Origin: DASXRC01 sp036506795 | Lineage (GTDB): Bacteria; Actinomycetota; Actinomycetes; Mycobacteriales; Micromonosporaceae | Reading direction: 5' to 3' | DNA length: 11,741 bases | Assembly (NCBI GenBank): GCA_036506795.1 | Contig: DASXRC010000028.1 | Coordinates: forward strand, 1 to 11,741 | Part shown: positions 1 through 5,554 of the stretch, piece after piece | Layout: each line of letters opens with the position of its first letter | Position numbering within the stretch: position 1 is the first letter of the stretch | Program-made: the position numbers and the translations under genes | Notes under the pieces: generated by a model | Database searches by the model: none | Told to the model about the DNA's origin: nothing | The model's input: only the letters and a program-made list of their open reading frames with translations

Positions 1-48
1 CTCCATCCGCTTCTCGCGGGGGAGGTCGACGCCGACTAGACGTGCCAT
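1..48 (-). CDS. rpsM: 30S ribosomal protein uS13 (S13), 5' end only
   Basis: Only the first 16 codons are in the window; the gene runs off the left edge. The ATG at 48-46 opens MARLVGVDLPREKRME, the conserved N-terminus of bacterial S13, a small-subunit head protein that contacts the P-site tRNA and 23S rRNA bridges. In bacteria it is normally the first gene of the alpha operon (rpsM-rpsK-rpsD-rpoA-rplQ), and its position after rpmJ fits that. The likely Shine-Dalgarno GAGGAG (65-60) is 11 nt from the start, slightly far. It lies in one arm of a long inverted repeat, so translation may be controlled by the leader structure (see the leader entry). Identity is secure despite the short length because both motif and context agree. 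Confidence 0.95.
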   Translation of the reverse strand, partial: MARLVGVDLPREKRME

Positions 49-153
49 GTGTGGGCGTACTCCTCGTGTCTGTCGCGGAGGTCTGTGCCCGACCCACCCC
101 GCCTGCCCAGGCGGGCCCCGGCCTCCGACCGGGGGTTAGCCACGAGTACGCCC
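49..153 (-). promoter_or_regulatory. Structured rpsM leader with a sequestered Shine-Dalgarno
   Basis: The 173-nt gap between rpmJ and rpsM is rich in inverted repeats. On the minus strand, GGGCGTACTC (153-144) is the exact complement of GAGTACGCCC (62-53), and the next GTG (143-141) pairs with CAC (68-66), leaving GAG (65-63) bulged. This closing helix contains part of the rpsM Shine-Dalgarno GAGGAG (65-60). It encloses a 7-bp hairpin with a 4-nt loop (98-104/109-115), a 6-bp hairpin with a 7-nt loop (116-121/129-134) and a possible 4-bp hairpin (80-83/91-94). A multibranched helix masking a ribosome binding site in front of the first alpha-operon gene is what an r-protein autoregulatory leader would look like; in E. 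coli uS4 represses from this position. No ligand can be read from sequence. In 154-221 I see no clear promoter or gene. Confidence 0.5.
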
Positions 154-221
154 AAGGGCGCTGCTCCCGCGGCTGGGACGAGCCTGTTCTGTTGTGTGAG
201 GGCGATCTGCGCAGGCAGGGA

Positions 222-335
222 TCAGCCCTGGCGCTGCTTGTGGCGCGGGTCGTCGCAGATGACCATGACCCGGCCGTGCCGGCGGATGACCCGGCACTTG
301 TTGCAGATGCGCTTGACGCTCGGCTTGACCTTCAC
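222..335 (-). CDS. rpmJ: 50S ribosomal protein bL36 (L36)
   Basis: A 37-residue protein beginning MKVKPSVKRICNKC and ending RHKQRQG, the full usual length of bL36, a small zinc-ribbon protein of the large subunit that binds 23S rRNA. The zinc ligands of the C+ form are all present: Cys11, Cys14, Cys27 and His32 (CxxC...CxxxxH). The start is GTG at 335-333, with AAAAGG about 5 nt upstream. An in-frame ATG at 365-363 would add ten residues, but it has no Shine-Dalgarno and the extension is not typical of the family. The gene follows infA after 72 nt, the standard infA-rpmJ-rpsM order. Because it has the Cys-containing form, it may be subject to zinc-dependent paralogue replacement, but no Zur-type site was recognised here. 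Confidence 0.95.
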   Translation of the reverse strand: MKVKPSVKRICNKCRVIRRHGRVMVICDDPRHKQRQG

Positions 336-407
336 GTTTGCCTTTTCCGGTTCACGCCCGGGCATCACGACGCGCGTCGCGGCGTCGGGCTTGTCGTACG
401 GATCTGA

Positions 408-629
408 CTACTTGTAGCGATAGACGATGCGCCCGCGGGTGAGGTCGTACGGCGAGAGCTCGACGACGACCCGGTCCTCGGGCAGGATGCGGATGTAGTG
501 CTGCCGCATCTTGCCGCTGATGTGAGCCAGCACCTTGTGGCCGTTGGCGAGCTCAACCCGAAACATTGCGTTCGGGAGAGGCTCGATCACTCGACCCTCG
601 ATCTCGATGGCCCCGTCCTTTTTGGGCAT
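408..629 (-). CDS. infA: Translation initiation factor IF-1
   Basis: A 73-residue S1/OB-fold protein, MPKKDGAIEIEGRVIEP at the N-terminus and LTRGRIVYRYK at the C-terminus, the standard actinobacterial IF-1. IF-1 occupies the ribosomal A site during initiation and supports IF-2 and IF-3. The OB core includes the conserved ANGHKVLAHISGKMR and DRVVVELSPYD segments. The start chosen is ATG 629-627; the open frame extends upstream, but those residues do not resemble IF-1. The Shine-Dalgarno GGAGG ends only 2 nt before the ATG, an unusually short spacing. The gene is preceded by a 341-nt gap with a candidate promoter, hairpin and repeats, so it is probably transcribed at least partly on its own. 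rpmJ follows at 72 nt. Confidence 0.97.
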   Translation of the reverse strand: MPKKDGAIEIEGRVIEPLPNAMFRVELANGHKVLAHISGKMRQHYIRILPEDRVVVELSPYDLTRGRIVYRYK

Positions 630-677
630 ATCCTCCGCTACCTGATGTCGGTTCCTGGGATTGACCCACACCGTCCT

Positions 678-693
678 CACGGGTTGCCCCGTG
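678..693 (-). other. GNRA-capped hairpin in the infA leader
   Basis: On the minus strand CACGGG-GCAA-CCCGTG forms a perfect 6-bp stem closed by a GCAA loop, a GNRA-type tetraloop. It lies about 50 nt upstream of the infA start and downstream of the candidate infA promoter, so it would be in the 5' untranslated region. There is no U-tract after it, so it is not an obvious terminator. It may stabilise the mRNA or dock with an RNA partner, but its role is unknown. Confidence 0.35.
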
Positions 694-767
694 CCAGCCG
701 CGGTTCTCGCACGACCACCGAAGCGCTGGGTGGGCATGCCAGAAGGGACGCTGCGCGCCGAGCAGCC

Positions 768-797
768 AGTGTACGCCGCCCGTTCCACGCCCGGCAA
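768..797 (-). promoter_or_regulatory. Candidate housekeeping promoter for infA
   Basis: On the minus strand TTGCCG (797-792) and TACACT (773-768) are separated by 18 nt; each matches four of six positions of the TTGACA/TATAAT consensus. It would start transcription near position 761, giving a leader of about 130 nt before infA. The site lies just downstream of the inverted repeat array that follows the amidotransferase gene, a sensible place for a new transcription unit. Such motifs occur by chance in GC-rich DNA, so confidence is modest. Confidence 0.35.
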
Positions 798-820
798 ACC
801 GGCGATCAGGCCCTCCCCCA

Positions 821-947
821 TCGATCATGGCCTCCCTCGTCGATCATGGCCTTGTTGCGGTTTGTCGATCTCTGAACCACGACAACTACTCCATGATCGA
901 CGGCGGTGGCCATGATCGACGGCGGCGGCCATGATCGACGACGCTGC
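821..947. repeat. Inverted array of 19-bp repeats with ATGATCGAC core
   Basis: Read on the plus strand there are two direct copies beginning TCGATCATGGCC at 821 and 840, exactly 19 bp apart. Then come three copies beginning CCATGATCGAC at 891, 910 and 929, again 19 bp apart. The two groups are in opposite orientation: GTCGATCATGGCC (839-851) is the perfect 13-bp reverse complement of 908-920 and of 927-939. A further GTCGATC lies at 864-870 between the groups. The array sits 24 nt past the stop of the amidotransferase gene, so in its mRNA it could fold into a large stem-loop and act as a transcript end or stabiliser. Alternatively it is a member of a dispersed intergenic palindromic repeat family or a multi-site operator. 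No coding frame was recognised in 630-970. Confidence 0.75.
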
Positions 948-970
948 CCGGATCGACGTGCGTGGACGGG

Positions 971-1846
971 TCAGGCTGCGTCGCCGTGCCGCGGAGCCTG
1001 CGAGCTGGCCTCCCGATCGCGGAGGTCAGTCTTGAGCAACGGCCGGGCCGGCTCGTCGAACGGATACAACGACTTCGCCTGCGGCCCGTCGGCGATCAGG
1101 AGCTCGCCGGGGGCGAGCGGGCGCCAGTCCGGATCGTCGTCCATCCGCTCGCTCGCCACGACGATCGCCGGTACGCCGGCATCCTCGGCCTCGACGCCCA
1201 TACGCCCGGCTCGGTCGTGTTTGCGGATGGCGGCGGGGCGGCCATGACCGCCACCGGCCTGCTCCAACACCCACAGCTCATGCGTGGCCGGGTACCGCAG
1301 GGCCCACAGGCGGCCACGCTCGGCGAGCACGCAGTTCAGCGCGTACAGGGGCAGCTCAGCCGCGATCCGGCGGACGGCGGTGATCAGTCCCTCGGTGGTG
1401 TCACCCGCCGCGGTCACGCAGGCGGTGATCCACGCGAACGCCAGCTCGGAGTCGGTCTCACCCTCGACCAGCGCCAGCTCGCCGGGGCCCAGCCAGGACC
1501 GCAGCCGGTCCGTCTCCCGGATCACCCCGTTGTGTGCGAACAGCCGGTCCCGCATGTCAAACGGGTGGGCGTTGTGGACGTCGATGCCGCCGTTGGAGGC
1601 GTACCGGACGTGCGCGACGAACGTGTGCGAGATGACGGTGCGCGCCTCCCGCACGAAGTCCTCGTCACGGTACGCCGGCGTAGGCGCGCGGTCGCGGACC
1701 GGCTCCCCGCCCAGCCCGAACCAGCCGAGCCCAGTCCCGTCCGGCATTCGGTAGCTCTGTGCCCGGAGGCTCTCCGGGGCGTCGAGGAGCCAGAACGTCG
1801 CCTGCATCGGGACGTCCCCGCTGGTCATCCCGAACAGCCGGCACAT
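971..1846 (-). CDS. Class II glutamine amidotransferase family protein
   Basis: A 291-residue protein with the N-terminal nucleophile hydrolase fold of class II glutamine amidotransferases, which release ammonia from glutamine. Met removal exposes the catalytic Cys2 (MCRLFG). The other expected pocket residues are visible: Arg81 in HVRYAS, Asn106-Gly107 in AHNGVI for the oxyanion hole, and Asp132 in ETDSE. It has a stand-alone glutaminase domain with no synthase partner attached, like the YafJ/EgtC-type proteins (COG0121). EgtC acts in ergothioneine synthesis, but no egt genes are nearby, so the substrate is unknown. The start is fixed by the need for Cys2; the Shine-Dalgarno is weak. It follows the DUF1707 gene by 37 nt, and its stop is followed by the inverted repeat array. 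The methionine aminopeptidase needed to expose Cys2 is encoded two genes upstream, probably coincidence. Confidence 0.85.
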   Translation of the reverse strand: MCRLFGMTSGDVPMQATFWLLDAPESLRAQSYRMPDGTGLGWFGLGGEPVRDRAPTPAYRDEDFVREARTVISHTFVAHVRYASNGGIDVHNAHPFDMRDRLFAHNGVIRETDRLRSWLGPGELALVEGETDSELAFAWITACVTAAGDTTEGLITAVRRIAAELPLYALNCVLAERGRLWALRYPATHELWVLEQAGGGHGRPAAIRKHDRAGRMGVEAEDAGVPAIVVASERMDDDPDWRPLAPGELLIADGPQAKSLYPFDEPARPLLKTDLRDREASSQAPRHGDAA

Positions 1847-1883
1847 GGTCTCAGCATCCGTCCCCGGCGCCCGGCGCGCCGCT

Positions 1884-2438
1884 TCAATCCGCCGGATTCT
1901 CGCGGTTCTTGGCCTGCCGGCGCAGCTCGCGCTCCGCCTCCTTGCGGGCCTGCTTCGCGGCCCAGCGTTGCGGCTCGCCGCGGGCCAGTCCGAGCAGTGT
2001 CTGGACGAGCAGCACGGCGCCCCACGGCCCGGCGACCCAGCCGGGCCAGAAGTACAGCGGTTCCAGACTGATCAGTGAGATGACGCCCCAGATCGCCACG
2101 CAGATGGCGACGGCGCCGGCCCAGCTGTCCCACATCTCGGCCACCCAGCGTCGGGTCGCGTCGGGGTAGTGGCCGTCAGGCCCGGGCTGCCACTTGGCGG
2201 TCGCGGGCGCGACGGCGCCCGACGCGAGCGGGACGAGCTGCGACTGCGACGCCGGCGCCACGCCCGGTAGATCGGCGAGGAGCTTGTCGAGCTCCCCGTA
2301 CGTCTTCGCGGCGTACGCCTCCTGCAGTCGCTCGTCGTACTCGTGCAGGTTGAGCCGGCCCTCGTCCAATGCGAGGCGGAGTCGCTCCGCGACCCGCTCA
2401 CGGTCCGCGTCACCCGCGCGCAGCTCACCCGGCTCCAT
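1884..2438 (-). CDS. DUF1707 and two-helix (2TM) membrane protein
   Basis: A 184-residue protein of unknown function. Residues 4-56 (ELRAGDADRERVAERLR through GELDKLLADLP) match DUF1707, a short helical domain common in actinobacterial membrane proteins. A Pro/Ala-rich linker follows. Two hydrophobic helices come next, about 106-124 (AGAVAICVAIWGVISLISL) and 128-150, forming a hairpin with a short LEPLYFWPG turn as in 2TM domains. The tail (157-180) is highly charged and probably helical or coiled-coil on the cytoplasmic side. The start is uncertain: ATG 2438 places DUF1707 at the very N-terminus; an in-frame ATG at 2450 and TTG at 2465 are alternatives, none with a strong Shine-Dalgarno. It lies between map (56 nt) and the amidotransferase gene (37 nt), probably co-transcribed. 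No functional link to translation is evident. Confidence 0.8.
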   Translation of the reverse strand: MEPGELRAGDADRERVAERLRLALDEGRLNLHEYDERLQEAYAAKTYGELDKLLADLPGVAPASQSQLVPLASGAVAPATAKWQPGPDGHYPDATRRWVAEMWDSWAGAVAICVAIWGVISLISLEPLYFWPGWVAGPWGAVLLVQTLLGLARGEPQRWAAKQARKEAERELRRQAKNRENPAD

Positions 2439-2494
2439 GGTCCCGAGCATGCCAGAACCCGACAACGCGGGCGATCCCGCTAGGAGCTGGGGTA

Positions 2495-3337
2495 TCAGAC
2501 CACGGCCGGCTGCCGCGCGGTGACCAGCTCGCCCAGCCGAGTCCGGCCACCGTCAACGGCGGTCAGCACCCACACCCCATCGTCGAGCAACGCCATTGTG
2601 TGCTCGACGTGGGCGGCGACCGACCCGTCCAGGGTCACCACCGTCCAGCCGTCGGCCAGCTCGTCGGTGCGGGGCGAGCCCATGGTGATCATCGGTTCGA
2701 TGGCGAGCGCCAGGCCGGGCACGAGCTGAGGTCCGCGCCCGGGACGGCCGTGGTTGAGCACGTGCGGGTCCTGGTGCATCTCAGTGCCGATGCCGTGACC
2801 GCCGTAGCCATCCACGATCCCGTACCGGCCGGCGCGCCGGATCGAGCTCTCGACGGCGTACGAGATGTCGGTCAGCCGACCACGCCCGGAGGCCGCGCCG
2901 CGCGCCGCGGCGGCGATGCCCGACCACATCGCGTCCTCGGCTACCTCGGCCATGTGCAGCAGCGCCGGGTCGGTGTCACCCACCCCCACGGTGATGGCCG
3001 CGTCGCCGTGCCAGCCGTCGAGGATCGCGCCGCAGTCCAACGACACCAGGTCGCCCTCGCGGAGCACGGTGCTCGGTTGCGGGATGCCGTGGACCACCTC
3101 GGCGTTGACCGACACGCAGATGGACGCCGGGAAGCCGTGGTAGCCCTTGAACGACGGGACGGCGCCCGCCTCGAGGATCACCGACTCGGCGATCTTGTCG
3201 AGGTCGCGGGTCGAGACGCCCGGGGCGACCGCCTCGCGCATCCGGGCCAGTGCTTCCGCGACAACGAGACCCGCGGCGCGCATCTTCTCGATCTGCTCGG
3301 GGGTCTTCAGCTGGATGTGCAGCTGGTGGCGGCGCAT
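2495..3337 (-). CDS. map: Methionine aminopeptidase, type I
   Basis: A 280-residue type I methionine aminopeptidase, which removes the initiator Met from nascent proteins with small second residues. The five metal ligands of the pita-bread fold are present: Asp101 (SLDCG), Asp112 (WHGDAA), His181 (GGHGIG), Glu214 (AIEPM) and Glu245 (VEHT). His83 of HGIPQP is the conserved substrate-contacting histidine. There is no N-terminal SH3-binding zinc finger of the long type. Start ATG 3337 has no good Shine-Dalgarno; a TAGAGT hexamer 7 nt upstream could be a leaderless promoter. It follows adk by 61 nt in the usual secY-adk-map order. In many bacteria infA comes next; here two extra genes intervene. 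Confidence 0.97.
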   Translation of the reverse strand: MRRHQLHIQLKTPEQIEKMRAAGLVVAEALARMREAVAPGVSTRDLDKIAESVILEAGAVPSFKGYHGFPASICVSVNAEVVHGIPQPSTVLREGDLVSLDCGAILDGWHGDAAITVGVGDTDPALLHMAEVAEDAMWSGIAAAARGAASGRGRLTDISYAVESSIRRAGRYGIVDGYGGHGIGTEMHQDPHVLNHGRPGRGPQLVPGLALAIEPMITMGSPRTDELADGWTVVTLDGSVAAHVEHTMALLDDGVWVLTAVDGGRTRLGELVTARQPAVV

Positions 3338-3344
3338 GGTCCCG

Positions 3345-3350
3345 ACTCTA
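3345..3350 (-). promoter_or_regulatory. Possible leaderless-type -10 element before map
   Basis: TAGAGT (minus strand, 3350-3345) ends 7 nt before the map ATG, the spacing at which transcription would start at the initiation codon itself. Leaderless mRNAs with TANNNT boxes at this distance are common in Actinobacteria, and map lacks a clear Shine-Dalgarno. No convincing -35 hexamer is visible. The same TTAGAGTC octamer occurs in the candidate secY promoter. Confidence 0.3.
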
Positions 3351-3398
3351 ATACCGGCGCTCGCTCAGCTCGGGTGGTCGCGTCTTTGGGCGGGAGGC

Positions 3399-4052
3399 CT
3401 AGCCGCCGTACGAACGCAGAGCGTCGATGGCGCGGAGCGTGACATCCTCGACGGGTCCGGTCGCGTCGATGCCGACCAGTTTGCCCTGCGCGCCGTAGTA
3501 GTCGACCAGCGGAGAGGTGTCGCGGGCGTGCACCCGCAGGCGCTCGGCGACCGTCTCGGGCTTGTCGTCGTCGCGTTGGAACAGCTCGCCGCCGCAGCGG
3601 TCGCATATGCCCTCGTGGATCGGTGGGTCGAACTCCACGTGCCAGATCTTGCCGCAGCCTCGACAGGTACGCCGGCCGGACAGCCGCCGGATCACCTCGT
3701 CGTCGTCCACGACCAGCTCCAGCACGATGTCCAGCCCGGTGCCCAGGTCCGCGAGCAGCTTGTCGAGCGCCACGGCCTGCGGGGTCGTGCGCGGGAACCC
3801 GTCGAGCAGGAAGCCGTCGCTGGCATCCGCCTCCGCGAGCCGGTCGCGCACCATGTTGATCGTGACCTCGTCCGGCACGAGCTGCCCGGCGTCCATGTAG
3901 CGCTTCGCCTCGACGCCGAGCGGCGTGCCCTGCGCGACGTTGGCCCGGAAGATGTCGCCGGTCGAGATCTTGGGCACGGAGACTTGAGCGGCTATGAACT
4001 CGGCCTGGGTCCCCTTTCCCGCGCCGGGTGGACCCACGAGCACCAGCCGCAC
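3399..4052 (-). CDS. adk: Adenylate kinase with zinc-binding LID
   Basis: A 217-residue adenylate kinase, interconverting ATP + AMP and 2 ADP in the cytoplasm. The P-loop GPPGAGKGTQ is at residues 8-17, the AMP-binding segment follows STGDIFR (30-36), and LDGFPRT is at 83-89. The LID is the long form with four cysteines, Cys130, Cys133, Cys150 and Cys153, arranged CxxC...CxxC to bind structural zinc. The start is GTG at 4052-4050, which overlaps the secY stop as TAGTG (1 nt), so the two are probably translationally coupled. The open frame continues far upstream inside secY in another frame, but that part resembles no protein. The conserved secY-adk-map order supports the call. Confidence 0.97.
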   Translation of the reverse strand: MRLVLVGPPGAGKGTQAEFIAAQVSVPKISTGDIFRANVAQGTPLGVEAKRYMDAGQLVPDEVTINMVRDRLAEADASDGFLLDGFPRTTPQAVALDKLLADLGTGLDIVLELVVDDDEVIRRLSGRRTCRGCGKIWHVEFDPPIHEGICDRCGGELFQRDDDKPETVAERLRVHARDTSPLVDYYGAQGKLVGIDATGPVEDVTLRAIDALRSYGG

Positions 4053-5380
4053 TACCGGAGGAACCCTTCGTAGTTGCGCTGCATCAACTGGCTCTCGATC
4101 TGCTTCACGGTCTCCAGACCCACGCCGACCATGATCAAGACCGCAGTGCCGCCGAAGGGGAAATTCCGGTACGCGGTGTCGTTCAGCCAGATGAAGAAGA
4201 AGTTCGGCAAGATCGAGATCAGACCGAGGTACATCGATCCCGGCAGGGTGATCCGGCTCAGGATGAAGTCGAGGTACTCGGCGGTCGGCTTGCCCGGCCG
4301 GATGCCCGGGACGAACCCGCCGTACTTCTTCATGTTGTCCGCGACCTCGGTCGGGTTGAACGTGATCGAGACGTAGAAGTACGTGAAGAAGATGATCAAC
4401 AGGAAGTAGATGATGATGTACGTCGCGCTGGCCGGGTTGACCAAGTGTTGGTCGATCCAGGTGTAGATCTTCCCGGGGTTGTTCTGGTCCCGGAACTGCA
4501 GCGCGAGCTGTGGCAGGTAGAGCAGCGACGAGGCGAAGATGACCGGGATGACGCCGGCCTGGTTCACCTTTAATGGGATGTACGTGGACGTACCGCCGTA
4601 CATCCGCCGGCCGATCATGCGCTTCGCGTACTGCACCGGGATGCGGCGCTGCGCCTGTTCGATGAACACCACCGCCGTGATGACCAGGAGCACCAGCACC
4701 AGGACCAGGAGGAACGCGTCCCACCCGTTGGAGTCCTTGATCCGCCAACCCTCGGTGGGGAGCCGGGCCGCGATCGAGGTAAAGATCAGCACGGACATGC
4801 CGTTACCGACCCCGCGGTCGGTGATCAGCTCGCCGAGCCACATGATCACACCGGTGCCGGCGGTCATCGTGATGACCAGCGCGCCCAGCGTGAGCCAGGT
4901 TGGCAGCGCAGTGTCCGGAATGATCGGAATGTCGTCGCACTGGTTCTGGAACAGCTGGCCGGAGCGGGCGAGCGCGACGAACGCCGACGACTGCAGGATC
5001 GCCAGCCCCAGCGTGAGGTACCGGGTGTACTGCGTGATCTTCGCCTGCCCGGACTGGCCCTCCTTGCGCAGCTGCTCCAGACGCGGGATGACCACGGCGA
5101 GCAACTGCAGGATGATGGAGGATGTGATGTACGGCATGATGCCGAGCGCGAAGACCGACAGTGATAGCAGCGCGCCGCCGGAGAACAGGTTGAGCAGCGT
5201 AAACACGCCGCTCTGATCCGACGAGCTCATGCGGTCGATGCACTGCTGGACGTTGCCGTACGACACCCCGGGGCTCGGCAGCGTCGCGCCGAGCCGGTAA
5301 ATCGCGATGATTCCTATCGTGAACAGCAGCTTCTTGCGCAGATCAGGCGTACGGAACGCACTGATGAAGGCGGAGAGCAA
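4052..5380 (-). CDS. secY: Protein translocase channel subunit SecY
   Basis: A 442-residue multi-spanning membrane protein, the pore of the SecYEG translocon that exports unfolded proteins and inserts membrane proteins with SecA or the ribosome. About ten hydrophobic helices are visible. The plug region follows LPSPGVS; the helix-2 segment GIMPYITSSIILQLL is at 80-94; the cytosolic loop QRRIPVQYAKR is at 244-254; and GIRPGKPT (359-366) lies in the loop that contacts SecA or the ribosome. The start is TTG at 5380-5378, chosen because AGGAGG lies 8 nt upstream and the protein begins MLSAFISAFR as expected. It is preceded by a 174-nt gap with an inverted repeat and a candidate promoter, and overlaps adk by 1 nt. 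Confidence 0.98.
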   Translation of the reverse strand: MLSAFISAFRTPDLRKKLLFTIGIIAIYRLGATLPSPGVSYGNVQQCIDRMSSSDQSGVFTLLNLFSGGALLSLSVFALGIMPYITSSIILQLLAVVIPRLEQLRKEGQSGQAKITQYTRYLTLGLAILQSSAFVALARSGQLFQNQCDDIPIIPDTALPTWLTLGALVITMTAGTGVIMWLGELITDRGVGNGMSVLIFTSIAARLPTEGWRIKDSNGWDAFLLVLVLVLLVITAVVFIEQAQRRIPVQYAKRMIGRRMYGGTSTYIPLKVNQAGVIPVIFASSLLYLPQLALQFRDQNNPGKIYTWIDQHLVNPASATYIIIYFLLIIFFTYFYVSITFNPTEVADNMKKYGGFVPGIRPGKPTAEYLDFILSRITLPGSMYLGLISILPNFFFIWLNDTAYRNFPFGGTAVLIMVGVGLETVKQIESQLMQRNYEGFLR

Positions 5381-5455
5381 GTTCTTCCTCCTGCGCGAGG
5401 CGGCCGCCGGGGTGTGGCGAGCGGGTGTGTCTGTGGGCAGGGTCGCTGCGAACGG

Positions 5456-5464
5456 ACTCTAACA
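5456..5464 (-). promoter_or_regulatory. Candidate extended -10 promoter for secY-adk-map
   Basis: The minus strand reads TGTTAGAGT (5464-5456), a TANNNT -10 hexamer with the TGN extension that can compensate for a poor -35. No good -35 is seen at 17-18 nt (TACTCT or TTACTC). Transcription would begin near 5449, about 70 nt before the secY start. It sits after the inverted repeat that follows rplO, consistent with secY having its own promoter. Confidence 0.4.
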
Positions 5465-5501
5465 GCGATGTTCGGCGGAGAGTAATCGGGCCGAAGAGCG
5501 C

Positions 5502-5543
5502 CGTGGCGCCCGCCGGCTGCTGTGCAACTCGACGAGCGCCACG
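5502..5543 (-). terminator. 8-bp inverted repeat between rplO and secY
   Basis: CGTGGCGC (minus strand, 5543-5536) is perfectly complementary to GCGCCACG (5509-5502), with a 26-nt loop. It begins 11 nt after the rplO stop. There is no U-tract, so if it ends transcription it would be the tail-less kind often discussed in GC-rich Actinobacteria; it could equally be an attenuator or an RNA processing site. Its position between rplO and a candidate secY promoter supports a transcript boundary. Confidence 0.35.
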
Positions 5544-5554
5544 ATACCTAACTT

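Noticed and set aside
336..365. In-frame ATG at 365 as the rpmJ start
   Set aside because: No Shine-Dalgarno upstream; it would add ten residues not found in L36. The GTG at 335 gives the canonical 37-residue protein.
368..379. Perfect 12-bp palindrome CGACGCGCGTCG between infA and rpmJ
   Set aside because: Isolated GC-rich palindromes of this kind are common in such DNA, and no regulatory context was recognised.
821..947. CRISPR-like array near infA
   Set aside because: The repeat units are 19-bp direct tandem steps in two orientations, with no unique spacers and no cas genes.
962..2071. Long plus-strand open frame of 369 codons
   Set aside because: It is antisense to the amidotransferase and DUF1707 genes, with Arg/Pro/Ala-rich sequence resembling no family. 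Such shadows are expected from codon bias in GC-rich DNA.
2466..2481. GCGGG/CCCGC mini-hairpin between map and the DUF1707 gene as a terminator
   Set aside because: Stem of only 5 bp with no U-tract, inside a short gap that looks co-transcribed.
2369..3442. Long plus-strand open frame of 357 codons opposite map
   Set aside because: Antisense to map, low-complexity composition, no motif, no ribosome binding site.
4053..4748. N-terminal extension of the adk frame to 449 codons
   Set aside because: The upstream part is an off-frame reading of secY. The adenylate kinase P-loop places the true start at GTG 4052.
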